Source: Nitrosospira sp. (GTDB lineage Bacteria > Pseudomonadota > Gammaproteobacteria > Burkholderiales > Nitrosomonadaceae). Taken from it: DNA of 15,405 bases. Position 1 is the stretch's first letter; every line of letters begins with the position of its first letter. The position numbers and the translations under genes are program-made. The notes below the pieces were generated by a model that ran no database searches, was not told the DNA's origin, and saw only the letters and a list, made by a program, of their open reading frames with translations. This document shows, one piece after another, positions 5,681-14,693 of the stretch. The stretch is taken from positions 1 through 15,405 of the forward strand of contig JAKDLC010000018.1 in NCBI GenBank assembly GCA_030453055.1, written 5' to 3'.

Positions 5681-8347
5681 ATGACCCTGCCAATCAAAGC
5701 TTCCCACAGCCGCATCTACGACATCTTCGCGCGCTGGTCCACAATTTCCTATCGTTATGCCGCCTGGGTCCTGCTTACAGGATTCCTGATTGCTGTGGCG
5801 AGCGGCATCTATGTTTCGCGTAATCTCGAAGTGAATACCGATACCAAGGACATGCTGTCCGAGCATCTGCCGTTTCGCGTAAACCTGAAGCACTACGAGG
5901 AAACGTTTCCCCAGGACATCGAAACCCTGCTGGTGGTGCTGGAGGCTTCTACACCCGAACAGGCCCGGGTGGCCGCGACGCGACTCGCCACGCGTTTGAA
6001 ACAGGACGCCACGAATTTTCACGATGTCTACACGCCGAACGCGGATGATTTTTTTGCGCGCAACGGTTTGCTCTACGCAAGCGTTCCGGAGCTGGAACGC
6101 ATCACCGATCGCCTGGCGGCGGCGCAGCCGTTGATCGCGCATATTGCCGACGCTCCCACCTTGCCTACCTTTGCCTCGGTGCTCACCGGCGCCGTGGACG
6201 AATTACGCAAGGGACGCAGCCTGGAGTTGCGGCCGGTGCTGAGCGGTGTCGGTGCGACGTTGGACGCACGGCTCGCAGGTTCGCCGCGAGCATTATCCTG
6301 GCAATCCCTGTTCCATGGCGAGCCACAGAAAAACACGTACCAGGAAGTCATTGTAGTCAAACCGAGGCTCGATTACACCGAGCTATCCCCGGCCGAACAA
6401 TCCATGACGGCCCTTCATGCAGCGGCAAAAGATATCGGTATAACGGAGGATGGCCCGGTGCGGCTACGCATTACCGGTGAGGTGGCGCTAGCCGAAGAGG
6501 AACTCAACAGTTCCCTGCGCGGGATGGAATATGCCTTCATAATTACCTTCGTAATGGTGGCGGTGGTGCTCTATTTTGCGATGCGCACCCCGGGTCTGAT
6601 ATTCAACGTGCTGATCTGCCTGACAATGGGCCTGATTCTTACCGCGGCCTTCGCCACCGTCGCGGTCGGTCACCTGAACCTGATCTCCATCGCTTTTGCC
6701 GTGTTGTACATAGGGCTGGGGGCAGACTTCGCCATCCACTTTCTGCTGCGGCATCGCGAGGTGCGGGCAGACGGCCTGCCGGCGACCGAGGCCATCCATG
6801 TGTCCGGCGGCGAAGCCGGAGCCGCATTGACCGCGTGTACCATCACCAACGCCATCGGTTTCTATGCGTTCATTCCCACCGATTACAGCGGGGTGGCGGA
6901 ATTGGGGATCATCTCCGGTACCGGCATGGTGATCAGCCTGCTGGTTACGCTTACCATCGGTCCCGCCCTGTTACGTTATTTTCCGAAACGGCCACCGGCG
7001 AAATCCAGTATGAAAAGCTCCGTGGGCAAGGTGCTCGAGCTGTCATTGCGATGGCATAAACTGACTTATGCAGCCACGCTGGCGGCTCTGATCGTCGCTA
7101 TTGCAGTATTGCCCCAGGTAAGATTTGACTACAATCTGCTGAATATGAAGGATCAGCAGGGACAGGCGGTGCAGGCTTTTCGCAAGCTTCTTGGGGACCC
7201 GGACCAGTCGCCCTGGCACGGCGTCGTGCTGGCTGACGATCGTAAGGAAACGGAACGTTTGGCGCAGCGTCTGGCCGAACTTCCCGAAGTGAGCAAGGTG
7301 GTCACGATTTCCGATTTCGTGCCAACGGAGCAAGAGCAGAAATTCGCGCTCATCGAGGAGATGGCGCTCACGACGGGCCCGATCATGCCGTCGGCGCCGG
7401 CGCCGGCGGCAGACGAACAAGGTTCAACGCAGCAGCGCAAGGCATTGGATGCGTTGCGTGCGCTGGGTGAGGCGTTGGACAGGTTCGTTGCCGAGCGTCC
7501 GGATCATCCCGATTCGGTGACCGCCCGCGCCCTCAGATCATCCCTTACCGATCTGCTGGCTCGACTCGAATCGGCCGGTACTGACGACAGGAGGAGATTG
7601 CTGAATTCAGTGGAGGAGGATCTGCTTGCTACGCTGCCCGACGCTTTGCAGGGTCTGCGCACCGTTACTGAGGCGACCCCGTTTGGTGAGCAAGATCTGC
7701 CTGCATCGTTGGTCGACCGCTGGCGCAGCCGGACAGGCGAATACCGGCTGGCGGTTTATCCGGCGGAGGATCTCAACGACAACGACGCATTGCGGCGTTT
7801 TGTGCAAGCCGTGCAGCAAGTGGCGCCGCAGGCCACGGGCGCGCCGTTTGTGAGTCTGGAAGCCGGCGATGCCGTCGTGCGGGCCTTCGCTCACGCGTTT
7901 TTACTGGCGCTGGTGGGCATTACCGCCGCATTGCTGATATTGTTGCGCAGTGTAAAGTATACGCTGTTGGTACTGATTCCGCTATTGCTGTCCAGTTTAT
8001 TTACCGCCGCTTTTACCGTCCTGTTTAATGTGCCGTTCAACTTCGCCAATATCATTGCGTTGCCGCTGCTGCTGGGAATTGGTATCGACAGTAGTCTGCA
8101 CATGGTGCACCGAAGTCTGAATAACGAGATGGTGAGCGAAATTCTGATTCACACCAGTACCGCGCGCGCTATTTTTTACAGCGCCTTGACGGCTCTGGTC
8201 GATTTTGCGAGTTTGATGATATCGTCGCACCAGGGGACCGCCAGTATAGGCATAATGCTTACGGTAGGGCTGACTTTTACTTTGATTTGTACTCTCGTTA
8301 TACTGCCGGTGTTGCTGCGGGCTCCAGGTCAAGGTGCGAAAGCCTGA
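5681..8347 (+). CDS. hpnN: Hopanoid RND-family exporter HpnN
   Basis: HpnN is an inner-membrane RND protein of the MMPL/SSD type; in other hopanoid producers it is needed to move hopanoids to the outer membrane. The 888 residues form two similar halves. Each half has one N-terminal membrane helix (about 27-45 and 461-479), a large periplasmic domain, and a cluster of five helices (about 283-435 and 733-885). The conserved fourth-helix motifs are GLGADFAIH (345-353) and GIGIDSSLH (about 798-806), each with an Asp in the place used for proton coupling in this family. The first periplasmic domain spans about 46-282 and the second about 480-730. The start is preceded by GAAGG directly adjacent to the ATG, which is poor spacing, but no better in-frame start exists. 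It likely works with HpnM and MlaA on either side. Confidence 0.93.
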   Translation: MTLPIKASHSRIYDIFARWSTISYRYAAWVLLTGFLIAVASGIYVSRNLEVNTDTKDMLSEHLPFRVNLKHYEETFPQDIETLLVVLEASTPEQARVAATRLATRLKQDATNFHDVYTPNADDFFARNGLLYASVPELERITDRLAAAQPLIAHIADAPTLPTFASVLTGAVDELRKGRSLELRPVLSGVGATLDARLAGSPRALSWQSLFHGEPQKNTYQEVIVVKPRLDYTELSPAEQSMTALHAAAKDIGITEDGPVRLRITGEVALAEEELNSSLRGMEYAFIITFVMVAVVLYFAMRTPGLIFNVLICLTMGLILTAAFATVAVGHLNLISIAFAVLYIGLGADFAIHFLLRHREVRADGLPATEAIHVSGGEAGAALTACTITNAIGFYAFIPTDYSGVAELGIISGTGMVISLLVTLTIGPALLRYFPKRPPAKSSMKSSVGKVLELSLRWHKLTYAATLAALIVAIAVLPQVRFDYNLLNMKDQQGQAVQAFRKLLGDPDQSPWHGVVLADDRKETERLAQRLAELPEVSKVVTISDFVPTEQEQKFALIEEMALTTGPIMPSAPAPAADEQGSTQQRKALDALRALGEALDRFVAERPDHPDSVTARALRSSLTDLLARLESAGTDDRRRLLNSVEEDLLATLPDALQGLRTVTEATPFGEQDLPASLVDRWRSRTGEYRLAVYPAEDLNDNDALRRFVQAVQQVAPQATGAPFVSLEAGDAVVRAFAHAFLLALVGITAALLILLRSVKYTLLVLIPLLLSSLFTAAFTVLFNVPFNFANIIALPLLLGIGIDSSLHMVHRSLNNEMVSEILIHTSTARAIFYSALTALVDFASLMISSHQGTASIGIMLTVGLTFTLICTLVILPVLLRAPGQGAKA

Positions 8348-8518
8348 CCATGAGCCCGCGTCAAGCAAAAAATCTTTGTGGATCATGGCGCTAAAGTTGA
8401 AAATGAGCGGCCAACCACCGGATTTAGGGTTATACTTCGTACTTAGCCCGGATCGCCATATTGCTGATGTAACGAGTGTCGGATCGACCGGCCTGGTTGG
8501 CCCTACTCCTGCTTAATC

Positions 8519-9299
8519 ATGATGCGTAACCTTTCGACGACCGCTCTACTGTTGGCATGCGCAGTGCTGTTTACCGGTTGCGCTACCGTGCGCCCGAATG
8601 AACCGGGCGTGGATGCAAGCGATCCTAACGAGAAAACCAATCGTAAATTTTACGAATTTACCGACACGATCGACCGTAATGTTCTGGCGCCGGTTGCGGA
8701 CGCCTATATAAAGTACGTACCCAGCCCGATGCAGCGCTCGATCGGAAATTTTTATGACAACCTTGCGTATCCAAATGTAATTCTGAACGATTTTTTGCAG
8801 GGCAAGGTGCGCCAGGGGTTCCAGGACAGTCTGCGTTTTGTCGTCAATTCGACTATTGGCCTGGGCGGACTTTTCGATATGGCGGCGCCCATGGGTTTGC
8901 CGCAGCACGACGAAGACTTCGGGCAAACGCTGGGCGTGTGGGGCGTCAACACGGGATCGTACCTGTTTGTTCCTTTGATCGGGCCCAGTAGCTACCGCGA
9001 TGCGCCGGGCATCCCGGTGAGCGGTTTTCAGCAATCTCCTGTTTTACGCGGGCACCGTTGCCAGCACCGCCATCGTAGCGCCCGTCGCCATACTGGGCGT
9101 AATCGACAAACGCGCGAGACTATCCGGCCCCATGCGCGTTCGTGACCAGGCGGCGCTGGACCCTTACCTGTTTGTGCGCGAAGGGTTTTTGCAACAGCGT
9201 AAGCATTTGATTTATGATGGCGACCCGCCGCCCGAGAGCTACGACGATCCGTCATTCGACGTCGTGCAGAACAAGCCTGCGGCCAAGCCGTTGCGCTAA
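8519..9299 (+). pseudogene. mlaA: MlaA (VacJ)-family outer-membrane lipoprotein, frameshifted
   Basis: MlaA is an outer-membrane lipoprotein that exchanges lipids with periplasmic MlaC-type carriers. Here it sits among hopanoid genes. The N-terminal part has a lipoprotein signal (lipobox LFTGC, Cys21) and family motifs: DPNEKTNRKFYEF, NLAYPNVILNDFLQGKV, GLGGLFDMA, DFGQTLGVWGVNTGSYLFVPLIGPSSYRDAPG. After about 9020 the frame loses similarity and ends at 9145 (208 residues). The remaining conserved end (NLLFYAGTVASTAIVAP, then LDPYLFVREGFLQQRKHLIYDG) continues in the next frame to TAA 9297-9299. Deleting one base within about 9021-9030, for example one G of the GG at 9023-9024, would restore a 259-residue protein reading PVSVFSNLLFYAG, a normal family length. 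The shift may be a true lesion or a sequencing error; the good conservation on both sides argues for a recent or artificial event. The shc start is 16 bases beyond. Confidence 0.87.
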
Positions 9300-9315
9300 G
9301 CCTGATTGGCATTCC

Positions 9316-11238
9316 ATGTCCGCTTCGCAAGATCAATACCTGAGCATCGAAAATACAATCCCGCTGGAAGATGGGTTGACCGCGGCGCGCGAGGCTTTGC
9401 TGTCTCTGCAGAAAGAGGATGGGCACTGGTGTTTTCCGCTGGAAGCGGATTGTACGATTCCAGCCGAATATATCCTGATGATGCATTTCATGGATGATGT
9501 GGATGCGGATCTGGAAATCAGGCTTGCCCGATTCATTCGCGACAAGCAGGATCCCGGGCATGGCGGCTGGTCGTTATACTACGGCGGTCATTTCGATCAA
9601 AGCGGTACGGTCAAAGCGTATTACGCGCTGAAGCTGGTGGGTGATTCGCCGGATGCCCCCCATATGACGCGTGCCCGGACAGCTGTTTTGGAACATGGGG
9701 GCGCAGCGCGCACCAATGTCTTCACGCGCCTGATGCTCGCGATGTTTGGGCAGATCCCCTGGCGCGGCGTTCCCTTTACGCCGGTGGAGATCATATTATT
9801 GCCGCGCTGGTTTCCGTTTCACTTGAGCAAAATCGCCTACTGGTCTCGAGCCGTGACGGTGCCGCTATCTATTCTTTGCAGCTTGAAAGCGCGCGCCGCG
9901 AATCCGCGCAAAGTTCATATCCGCGAACTGTTTACGGTTCCTCCGGAGGATGAACGCGACTATTTTCCCGTGCGCACCCCCCTCAATCGGTTGTTCCTGT
10001 TCATCGAGCGCACCGGTTCGCTCTTCGAGCCGCTCATTCCTCAGGCCCTGCGCCGTGTTGCGCTGCGCCGCGCGGAACGCTGGACCGTGGAGCGGCTCAA
10101 CGGCGATTGCGGCTTGGGGGCGATTTTCCCCGCCATGGTAAATGCCGCCGAGGCGCTGGCGTTGTTGGGTTATCCCTACGAGCATCCTTATCGGGAGCAG
10201 AGCCGCCGGGCGCTTCGGGGACTGTTGGTGGAGGAAGGCGAGCGCGCCTGGTGTCAGCCGTGCACATCTCCCGTATGGGACACCGTGCTGGCGTCCCTCG
10301 CATTACAGGAAGATGCCGGTGCGGATCCGGCGCCCATTCGAAAGGCGCTCGATTGGTTGATCCCTAATCAGGTACTCGATGCGCCGGCGGACTGGCAAGA
10401 AGATCATCCCGGCCTTGCGGGCGGCGGCTGGGCCTTCCAGTACGCCAATCCCCACTATCCGGATCTGGACGACACCGCCGCGGTAGCATGGGCGCTCCAT
10501 CAAGCGGATCCCCAGGCGTATCGCGAAAACCTGATACGCGCGGCAGAGTGGCTGGCCGGCATGCAATCCCGCAACGACGGGTTTGCGGCTTTCGACTCCG
10601 ATAATGTTCATTACTACCTCAATGAAATTCCGTTTGCTGACCACGGCGCTTTGCTCGATCCACCCAGTAGCGACGTCACGGCTCGTTGTACCGGTTTTTT
10701 GGCGCTGCATGGCGACTCCAGACATAAGGAGGCCGTCGAACGAGGCCTGAGCTACCTATTCCGCGAGCAGGAACCCAGCGGAGCCTGGTTCGGACGTTGG
10801 GGAAGCAATTATATTTACGGTACCTGGTCGGTACTGGAGGCTTTCCGCCTGGTGGGTGTGGATACCGGTCACCTGGCCATTCGCCGCGCCGTTCAGTGGC
10901 TAAAGTCCGTACAGCGCGATGACGGAGGCTGGGGCGAAGGCAACGATACGTACTCCGAACCGCAACGAGCCGGGCAATTTGAAACGAGTACATCTTTTCA
11001 GACGGCCTGGGCGCTGCTCGGTCTGATGGCGGCGGGGGAAGGGAGTAGCCATGAAGTACGCCGCGGCGTCGACTACCTGTTGCGCCAGCAAGCCGGAGAT
11101 GGCCTATGGCACGATCCCTGGTTCACCGCACCGGGCTTCCCCCGGGTTTTCTACTTGAGATATCACGGGTATGTGAAGTATTTTCCGCTGTGGGCTCTGG
11201 CCAGATTTCATTCGCTGACCCGAAAGCCTTCTGCGTGA
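9316..11238 (+). CDS. shc: Squalene-hopene cyclase
   Basis: This enzyme cyclises squalene into hopene/hopanol, the core step of hopanoid synthesis, at the inner face of the membrane. It has 640 residues, a normal length. The catalytic DXDDTA motif is present as DLDDTA at 383-388, which protonates the terminal double bond. Repeated QW motifs are spread through the protein, for example QEDGHW-like LQKEDGHWCF, KQDPGHGGWSLY, QSRNDGFAAF, QEPSGAWFGRWGSNYIYGTW, QRDDGGWGEGNDTY and QAGDGLWHDPW. The C-terminus FYLRYHGYVKYFPLWALARF is also typical of the family. ATG 9316 is chosen because the upstream open extension (from 9214) overlaps the mlaA coding end and has no family likeness. It lies 16 bases after mlaA and its stop overlaps the hpnG start as GTGA, which suggests one operon with coupled translation. 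Confidence 0.96.
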   Translation: MSASQDQYLSIENTIPLEDGLTAAREALLSLQKEDGHWCFPLEADCTIPAEYILMMHFMDDVDADLEIRLARFIRDKQDPGHGGWSLYYGGHFDQSGTVKAYYALKLVGDSPDAPHMTRARTAVLEHGGAARTNVFTRLMLAMFGQIPWRGVPFTPVEIILLPRWFPFHLSKIAYWSRAVTVPLSILCSLKARAANPRKVHIRELFTVPPEDERDYFPVRTPLNRLFLFIERTGSLFEPLIPQALRRVALRRAERWTVERLNGDCGLGAIFPAMVNAAEALALLGYPYEHPYREQSRRALRGLLVEEGERAWCQPCTSPVWDTVLASLALQEDAGADPAPIRKALDWLIPNQVLDAPADWQEDHPGLAGGGWAFQYANPHYPDLDDTAAVAWALHQADPQAYRENLIRAAEWLAGMQSRNDGFAAFDSDNVHYYLNEIPFADHGALLDPPSSDVTARCTGFLALHGDSRHKEAVERGLSYLFREQEPSGAWFGRWGSNYIYGTWSVLEAFRLVGVDTGHLAIRRAVQWLKSVQRDDGGWGEGNDTYSEPQRAGQFETSTSFQTAWALLGLMAAGEGSSHEVRRGVDYLLRQQAGDGLWHDPWFTAPGFPRVFYLRYHGYVKYFPLWALARFHSLTRKPSA

Positions 11239-11945
11239 GAGCAGTAGGCATCGTGACGGCGATGCGTATGGAAGCGCGTTGCGTTACCCCGCTACGCGTA
11301 GCCTTTAACCAAAGGATCAGCCTGGGGGAGAACGCGGCGATATGGCTGTGCGGAATGGGCGAAGAGGCGGCCCTGGCGGCGGCCGAAGGGTTGACGGCGG
11401 GTGGGGCGACCGCCCTAATGAGTTTCGGGCTTGCCGGCGCATTGGCTCCCGGCCTGCGCCCGGGAGACCTGGTGCTGCCTGAGTCGATCGATGCCGATCG
11501 TTCATGGCAAGTTGATCCGGACTGGCGTGCCCGCCTGCAACAGTTGCTGCCCGTTCACTTGACTGTCGCTGGCGGTACGTTAGCCAGCAGCAAGCAGGTG
11601 CTGACCTCCGCAACCGCAAAACGGGAGTTGGCGCAAGTTACCGGCGCCTGTGCGGTGGATATGGAAAGCGGTGCGGTGGCACAGGCCGCCGCCCATGCAG
11701 GCATGCCCTTCCTGGCGGTGCGAGCCATCTCGGATCCAGTCGAATTTTCACCCCCGCCGATTCTGCTCGATGCGGTACGTCGTGACGGCAGCGCCGATCT
11801 GGCGCGCCTGCTGCCATTATTGCTGCGACGATCCGTGACTCTCGGCACACTGCTGCGTCTTGCGACGGACGCGCGCGCCGCATGCTCCACGTTATCCACA
11901 GTGGTGCGATATGCGGGCAGGGAAATGGGGATTACCGGAAAATAA
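11235..11945 (+). CDS. hpnG: Adenosylhopane nucleosidase/phosphorylase HpnG
   Basis: HpnG removes adenine from adenosylhopane, leading to ribosylhopane, the step after HpnH. The 236 residues show the nucleoside phosphorylase (PNP/MTAN-like) fold: GIVTAMRMEARCV at the start, SFGLAGALAPGLRPGDLVLPE (63-83), SSKQVLTSATAKREL (118-132), DMESGAVAQAA (142-152, with the nucleoside-binding Met-Glu) and RAISDP with the catalytic Asp at 167. The start is GTG at 11235, which overlaps the shc stop by four bases and is the natural coupled start; the frame is open further upstream inside shc but that part is shadow. It closes the hopanoid cluster, 79 bases before rpsO. Confidence 0.92.
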   Translation: MRAVGIVTAMRMEARCVTPLRVAFNQRISLGENAAIWLCGMGEEAALAAAEGLTAGGATALMSFGLAGALAPGLRPGDLVLPESIDADRSWQVDPDWRARLQQLLPVHLTVAGGTLASSKQVLTSATAKRELAQVTGACAVDMESGAVAQAAAHAGMPFLAVRAISDPVEFSPPPILLDAVRRDGSADLARLLPLLLRRSVTLGTLLRLATDARAACSTLSTVVRYAGREMGITGK

Positions 11946-11975
11946 AGAGCATATTGCTTGAGAACTTGCTCTTTT
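11944..11975 (+). terminator. Possible weak terminator hairpin after hpnG
   Basis: AAAGAGCA (11944-11951) and TGCTCTTT (11967-11974) form a perfect 8-base-pair stem with a 15-base loop. It starts inside the hpnG stop codon and ends in four T residues (11972-11975), most of them paired in the stem. Termination would be weak. The -35 element of the rpsO promoter lies in the loop. Confidence 0.35.
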
Positions 11976-11987
11976 AGAGAGTAAAAT
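11958..11987 (+). promoter_or_regulatory. Sigma70 promoter for rpsO-pnp
   Basis: TTGAGA (11958-11963) and TAAAAT (11982-11987) are separated by 18 bases; each matches consensus at five of six positions. It lies just before the rpsO start, with a predicted leader of about 30 bases, as expected for a ribosomal protein gene. Confidence 0.7.
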
Positions 11988-12024
11988 ACCGGCCTTTCGT
12001 ATCAGGCATTTAATGGAGAGACGC

Positions 12025-12294
12025 ATGTCAATCACAACCGATCAAAAAGCGCAGGTGGTGCGCGACTATCAGCGAGTCGCCGGGGATACGGGTTCTCCCG
12101 AAGTGCAAGTGGCGTTATTGACCGCCCGTATCAATGATCTGGCTAATCATTTCAAAGCGCACGTCAAGGATCATCATTCGCGCCGCGGTTTATTACGCAT
12201 GGTAAGCCGCCGCCGCAAGCTGCTCGATTATCTGAAGCGCAGCAGCGTCGATAGTTATCGTACGTTGATCGAGCGTCTTGGCTTACGCAAATAA
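12025..12294 (+). CDS. rpsO: 30S ribosomal protein S15
   Basis: S15 binds 16S rRNA early in assembly of the small-subunit platform. The 89 residues match the usual length and sequence: an N-terminal [16 protein letters not shown], then [23 protein letters not shown], and the signature [26 protein letters not shown] 12025 is preceded by GGAGAG at 12015-12020, whereas the ATG at 12013 would add four residues absent from the family. It is followed by pnp after 150 bases, the arrangement widespread in proteobacteria. Confidence 0.98.
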   Translation: MSITTDQKAQVVRDYQRVAGDTGSPEVQVALLTARINDLANHFKAHVKDHHSRRGLLRMVSRRRKLLDYLKRSSVDSYRTLIERLGLRK

Positions 12295-12330
12295 AATATC
12301 GGCCCCGGACGATGAAGCTGGTGCAAGGCG

Positions 12331-12366
12331 CGGAATAGCGAACGCCGCCCTTGCTCGCCTATTCCG
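12331..12366 (+). other. Intergenic hairpin between rpsO and pnp
   Basis: CGGAATAG (12331-12338) and CTATTCCG (12359-12366) form a perfect 8-base-pair stem. It can extend inward by CGA/TCG (12339-12341 and 12355-12357) across a single bulged base. A competing pairing of GCAAGG (12323-12328) with the CCTTGC at 12349-12354 is also possible. In other proteobacteria a hairpin in this spacer is cut by RNase III and then used by PNPase to control its own mRNA; this one is in the right place for that role, which is inferred. Confidence 0.6.
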
Positions 12367-12419
12367 ATGGATATCACAAATCCTGCGCCGAATTGGCTGC
12401 CATGTGCGGACGGAAACAA

Positions 12420-12434
12420 TTTTTTTGAAAAAAA
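12420..12434 (+). other. T7-G-A7 palindrome in the pnp leader
   Basis: Seven T residues (12420-12426), one G and seven A residues (12428-12434) stand directly before the GGG of the weak pnp ribosome-binding region. As RNA this A/U-rich segment is likely unstructured and may help ribosome entry, perhaps through protein S1. Confidence 0.4.
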
Positions 12435-12444
12435 GGGTAGTTAA

Positions 12445-14553
12445 TTGAAATCAATCACGAAAAGTATTGCCTACGGGCGTCATAAACTTACGCTGGAAAC
12501 CGGGGAGATAGCAAGACAGGCGCATGGAGCAGTGATGGTCACCATGGACGACACCGTAGTGCTGGTTACTGTGGTGGGTGCAAAAAGCGCCAAGCAGGGT
12601 CAGGATTTTTTTCCTTTGACAGTGGATTATCAGGAAAGAAGCTACGCTGCCGGTAGAATACCCGGCAGTTTTTTTAAGCGTGAAGGCCGTCCGTCCGAAA
12701 AGGAAATCCTCACCTCCCGTCTGATCGATCGTCCCATCCGTCCGCTATTTCCCGAAAGTTTTTACAATGAAGTACAAATCGTGGCGACGGTTCTGTCGTC
12801 CGATAACGAAGTGGACGCGGACATACCCGCCGTAGTCGGCGCCTCCGCCGCGCTGGTGCTTTCCGGCATCCCCTTCGATGGACCCATCGGCGCCGCACGC
12901 GTCGGCTACATCGACGGCGAATATGTCCTGAATCCCACTACTACCGAGCTGAAACAGACTCAGTTGAATTTGGTGGTGGCGGGCACTCGGCAAGCGGTAC
13001 TGATGGTGGAATCCGAGGCAGTGGAGCTATCCGAAGACATCATGCTGGGCGCCGTCATGTACGGTCATCAGCAAATGCAGGCGGTGATCGACGCCATCAA
13101 CGAACTGGCTGACGAAGCAGGGGTTACCGCATGGGACTGGATGCCGGCGCCAAGGGATACCGCTCTGGCTAAAGAAATCGCAGATTTGGCGGAAGCGGAT
13201 TTGCGCGCCGCATTTCAATTGGGGCAAAAACAGGCGCGATCCGAGGCCATAGATGATATTTGGAAAAAAGTTTTCGCCGAGGTCGGCGTCAATACGGAAG
13301 ATGGGCCGGATGGGCAAGCGGTAAAGGAGGCTTGCTTTGCCCTGGAGTCGAGAATCGTACGCACCCAGATTCTCGATGGCGAGCCTCGTATTGACGGGCG
13401 GAACACTCGCACCGTTCGCCCCATTACGATCCGTAGCGGCTTGCTGCCGCGCACCCACGGCTCCGCCCTGTTTACTCGCGGGGAAACCCAGGCGCTGGTG
13501 GTTGCAACCCTGGGCACAGGGAGAGACGAGCAAAAAATTGATGCACTGCAGGGAGATTACTCCGAACGCTTCATGCTCCACTACAACATGCCGCCTTACG
13601 CTACCGGCGAAACGGGCCGCGTCGGTACGCCCAAGCGCCGCGAAATCGGACACGGACGTTTGGCCAAGCGAGCTCTGGTTGCGGTGCTTCCTTCCGCCGA
13701 AGAGTTTGGTTATTCGCTACGAGTCGTATCCGAAATCACCGAATCGAATGGTTCCAGTTCCATGGCGTCGGTCTGCGGCGGCTGCCTGGCATTGATGGAT
13801 GCGGGCGTGCCGCTGAAAGCGCACGTGGCGGGTATCGCCATGGGGCTGATCAAAGAGGGCAACCGGTTCGCCGTGCTGACCGATATTCTTGGCGATGAAG
13901 ATCATCTGGGCGATATGGACTTCAAGGTGGCTGGTACCGAGAAGGGGATCACCGCGCTGCAAATGGATATCAAGATTCAGGGCATCACCAGGGATATCCT
14001 TCATGCCGCACTGCTACAGGCCAAGGAAGGACGCCTGCACATTCTGCATATCATGAAACAGGCGTTGCCTTCAACGCGCGAGGACATTTCCGAACACGCC
14101 CCGCGCATCATTAAAATAAAAATCAACCCCGAGAAGATCCGTGACGTGATTGGCAAGGGCGGTGCGGTAATACGTGCGCTGACCGAAGAAACCGGCACCA
14201 CCATCGACATCGCCGACGACGGCACCGTCATGATAGCCTGTGTCAACGCCGAAGGTGGCGAGGTGGCGAAAAAACGCATCGAAGACATTACCGCCGAGGT
14301 GGAGGTGGGCAGAATATACGACGGCACCGTATTGAAACTTCTGGATTTCGGTGCGATCGTCAGCGTTCTGCCAGGCAAGGATGGTTTATTGCATATCTCG
14401 CAAATCGCCAATGAACGTGTCAACAACGTCGCTGATCATCTCAAGGAAGGGCAGGCGGTGCGTGTCAAGGTCCTGGAGGCCGACGATAAGGGGCGGCTGC
14501 GTCTCAGTATGAAGGCAGTCGCCGTAGAGAGCGCCGACAACGCCACTTTGTAA
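12445..14553 (+). CDS. pnp: Polynucleotide phosphorylase
   Basis: PNPase degrades RNA 3' to 5' using phosphate and is part of RNA turnover, often with RNase E. The 702 residues hold two RNase PH-like domains (about 1-210 and 310-545) separated by a helical domain, then a KH domain (about 555-615, [15 protein letters not shown]) and an S1 domain (about 623-692, [23 protein letters not shown]). Substrate and catalytic elements include [20 protein letters not shown] in the first core, [21 protein letters not shown], and the metal-binding Asp pair in [16 protein letters not shown] (about 483-498). The start codon is TTG at 12445, chosen because [26 protein letters not shown] matches the family from the first residues. 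A TTG start with only a GGG-type ribosome-binding site suggests restrained or autoregulated translation. It ends 49 bases before a strong terminator. Confidence 0.97.
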   Translation: MKSITKSIAYGRHKLTLETGEIARQAHGAVMVTMDDTVVLVTVVGAKSAKQGQDFFPLTVDYQERSYAAGRIPGSFFKREGRPSEKEILTSRLIDRPIRPLFPESFYNEVQIVATVLSSDNEVDADIPAVVGASAALVLSGIPFDGPIGAARVGYIDGEYVLNPTTTELKQTQLNLVVAGTRQAVLMVESEAVELSEDIMLGAVMYGHQQMQAVIDAINELADEAGVTAWDWMPAPRDTALAKEIADLAEADLRAAFQLGQKQARSEAIDDIWKKVFAEVGVNTEDGPDGQAVKEACFALESRIVRTQILDGEPRIDGRNTRTVRPITIRSGLLPRTHGSALFTRGETQALVVATLGTGRDEQKIDALQGDYSERFMLHYNMPPYATGETGRVGTPKRREIGHGRLAKRALVAVLPSAEEFGYSLRVVSEITESNGSSSMASVCGGCLALMDAGVPLKAHVAGIAMGLIKEGNRFAVLTDILGDEDHLGDMDFKVAGTEKGITALQMDIKIQGITRDILHAALLQAKEGRLHILHIMKQALPSTREDISEHAPRIIKIKINPEKIRDVIGKGGAVIRALTEETGTTIDIADDGTVMIACVNAEGGEVAKKRIEDITAEVEVGRIYDGTVLKLLDFGAIVSVLPGKDGLLHISQIANERVNNVADHLKEGQAVRVKVLEADDKGRLRLSMKAVAVESADNATL

Positions 14554-14602
14554 ATGGTGACGGCCGCGTGATGAATGGAGATCGGTGACGATTTTCTTGA
14601 AG

Positions 14603-14631
14603 AAGCCCCAGTCGCAAGTTGGGGCTTTTTT
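14603..14631 (+). terminator. Rho-independent terminator after pnp
   Basis: AAGCCCCA (14603-14610) and TGGGGCTT (14620-14627) form an 8-base-pair stem with a 9-base loop, followed by a run of six T residues to 14631. On the other strand the same stem is followed by a poorer, C-interrupted T tract, so it may also weakly stop transcripts from dksA. Confidence 0.93.
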
Positions 14632-14644
14632 GTTTTGTTACAAC

Positions 14645-14693
14645 GGCCAAATATGGAAAGCGATAGAAGCGAAAAAATAAGTTTTATTTGGCC
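14645..14693. repeat. 9-base inverted repeat around the dksA stop
   Basis: GGCCAAATA (14645-14653) and TATTTGGCC (14685-14693) form a perfect inverted repeat with a 31-base loop, and the dksA stop codon lies in one arm. On the - strand no T-run follows, so it is not a classical terminator. It may protect the 3' end of the dksA mRNA. Confidence 0.4.

Noticed and set aside
5641..8428. Shared 12-mer ACCGGATTTAGG before hpnN and before mlaA (5641 and about 8416)
   Set aside because: A few 12-base matches are expected by chance in a window this size, and nothing else links the two sites.
9214..9315. Upstream extension of shc
   Set aside because: It is the mlaA coding end read in another frame and has no cyclase similarity.
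14645..14693. Terminator for dksA at the 9-base inverted repeat
   Set aside because: The loop is 31 bases and no T-run follows on the - strand; listed only as a repeat.
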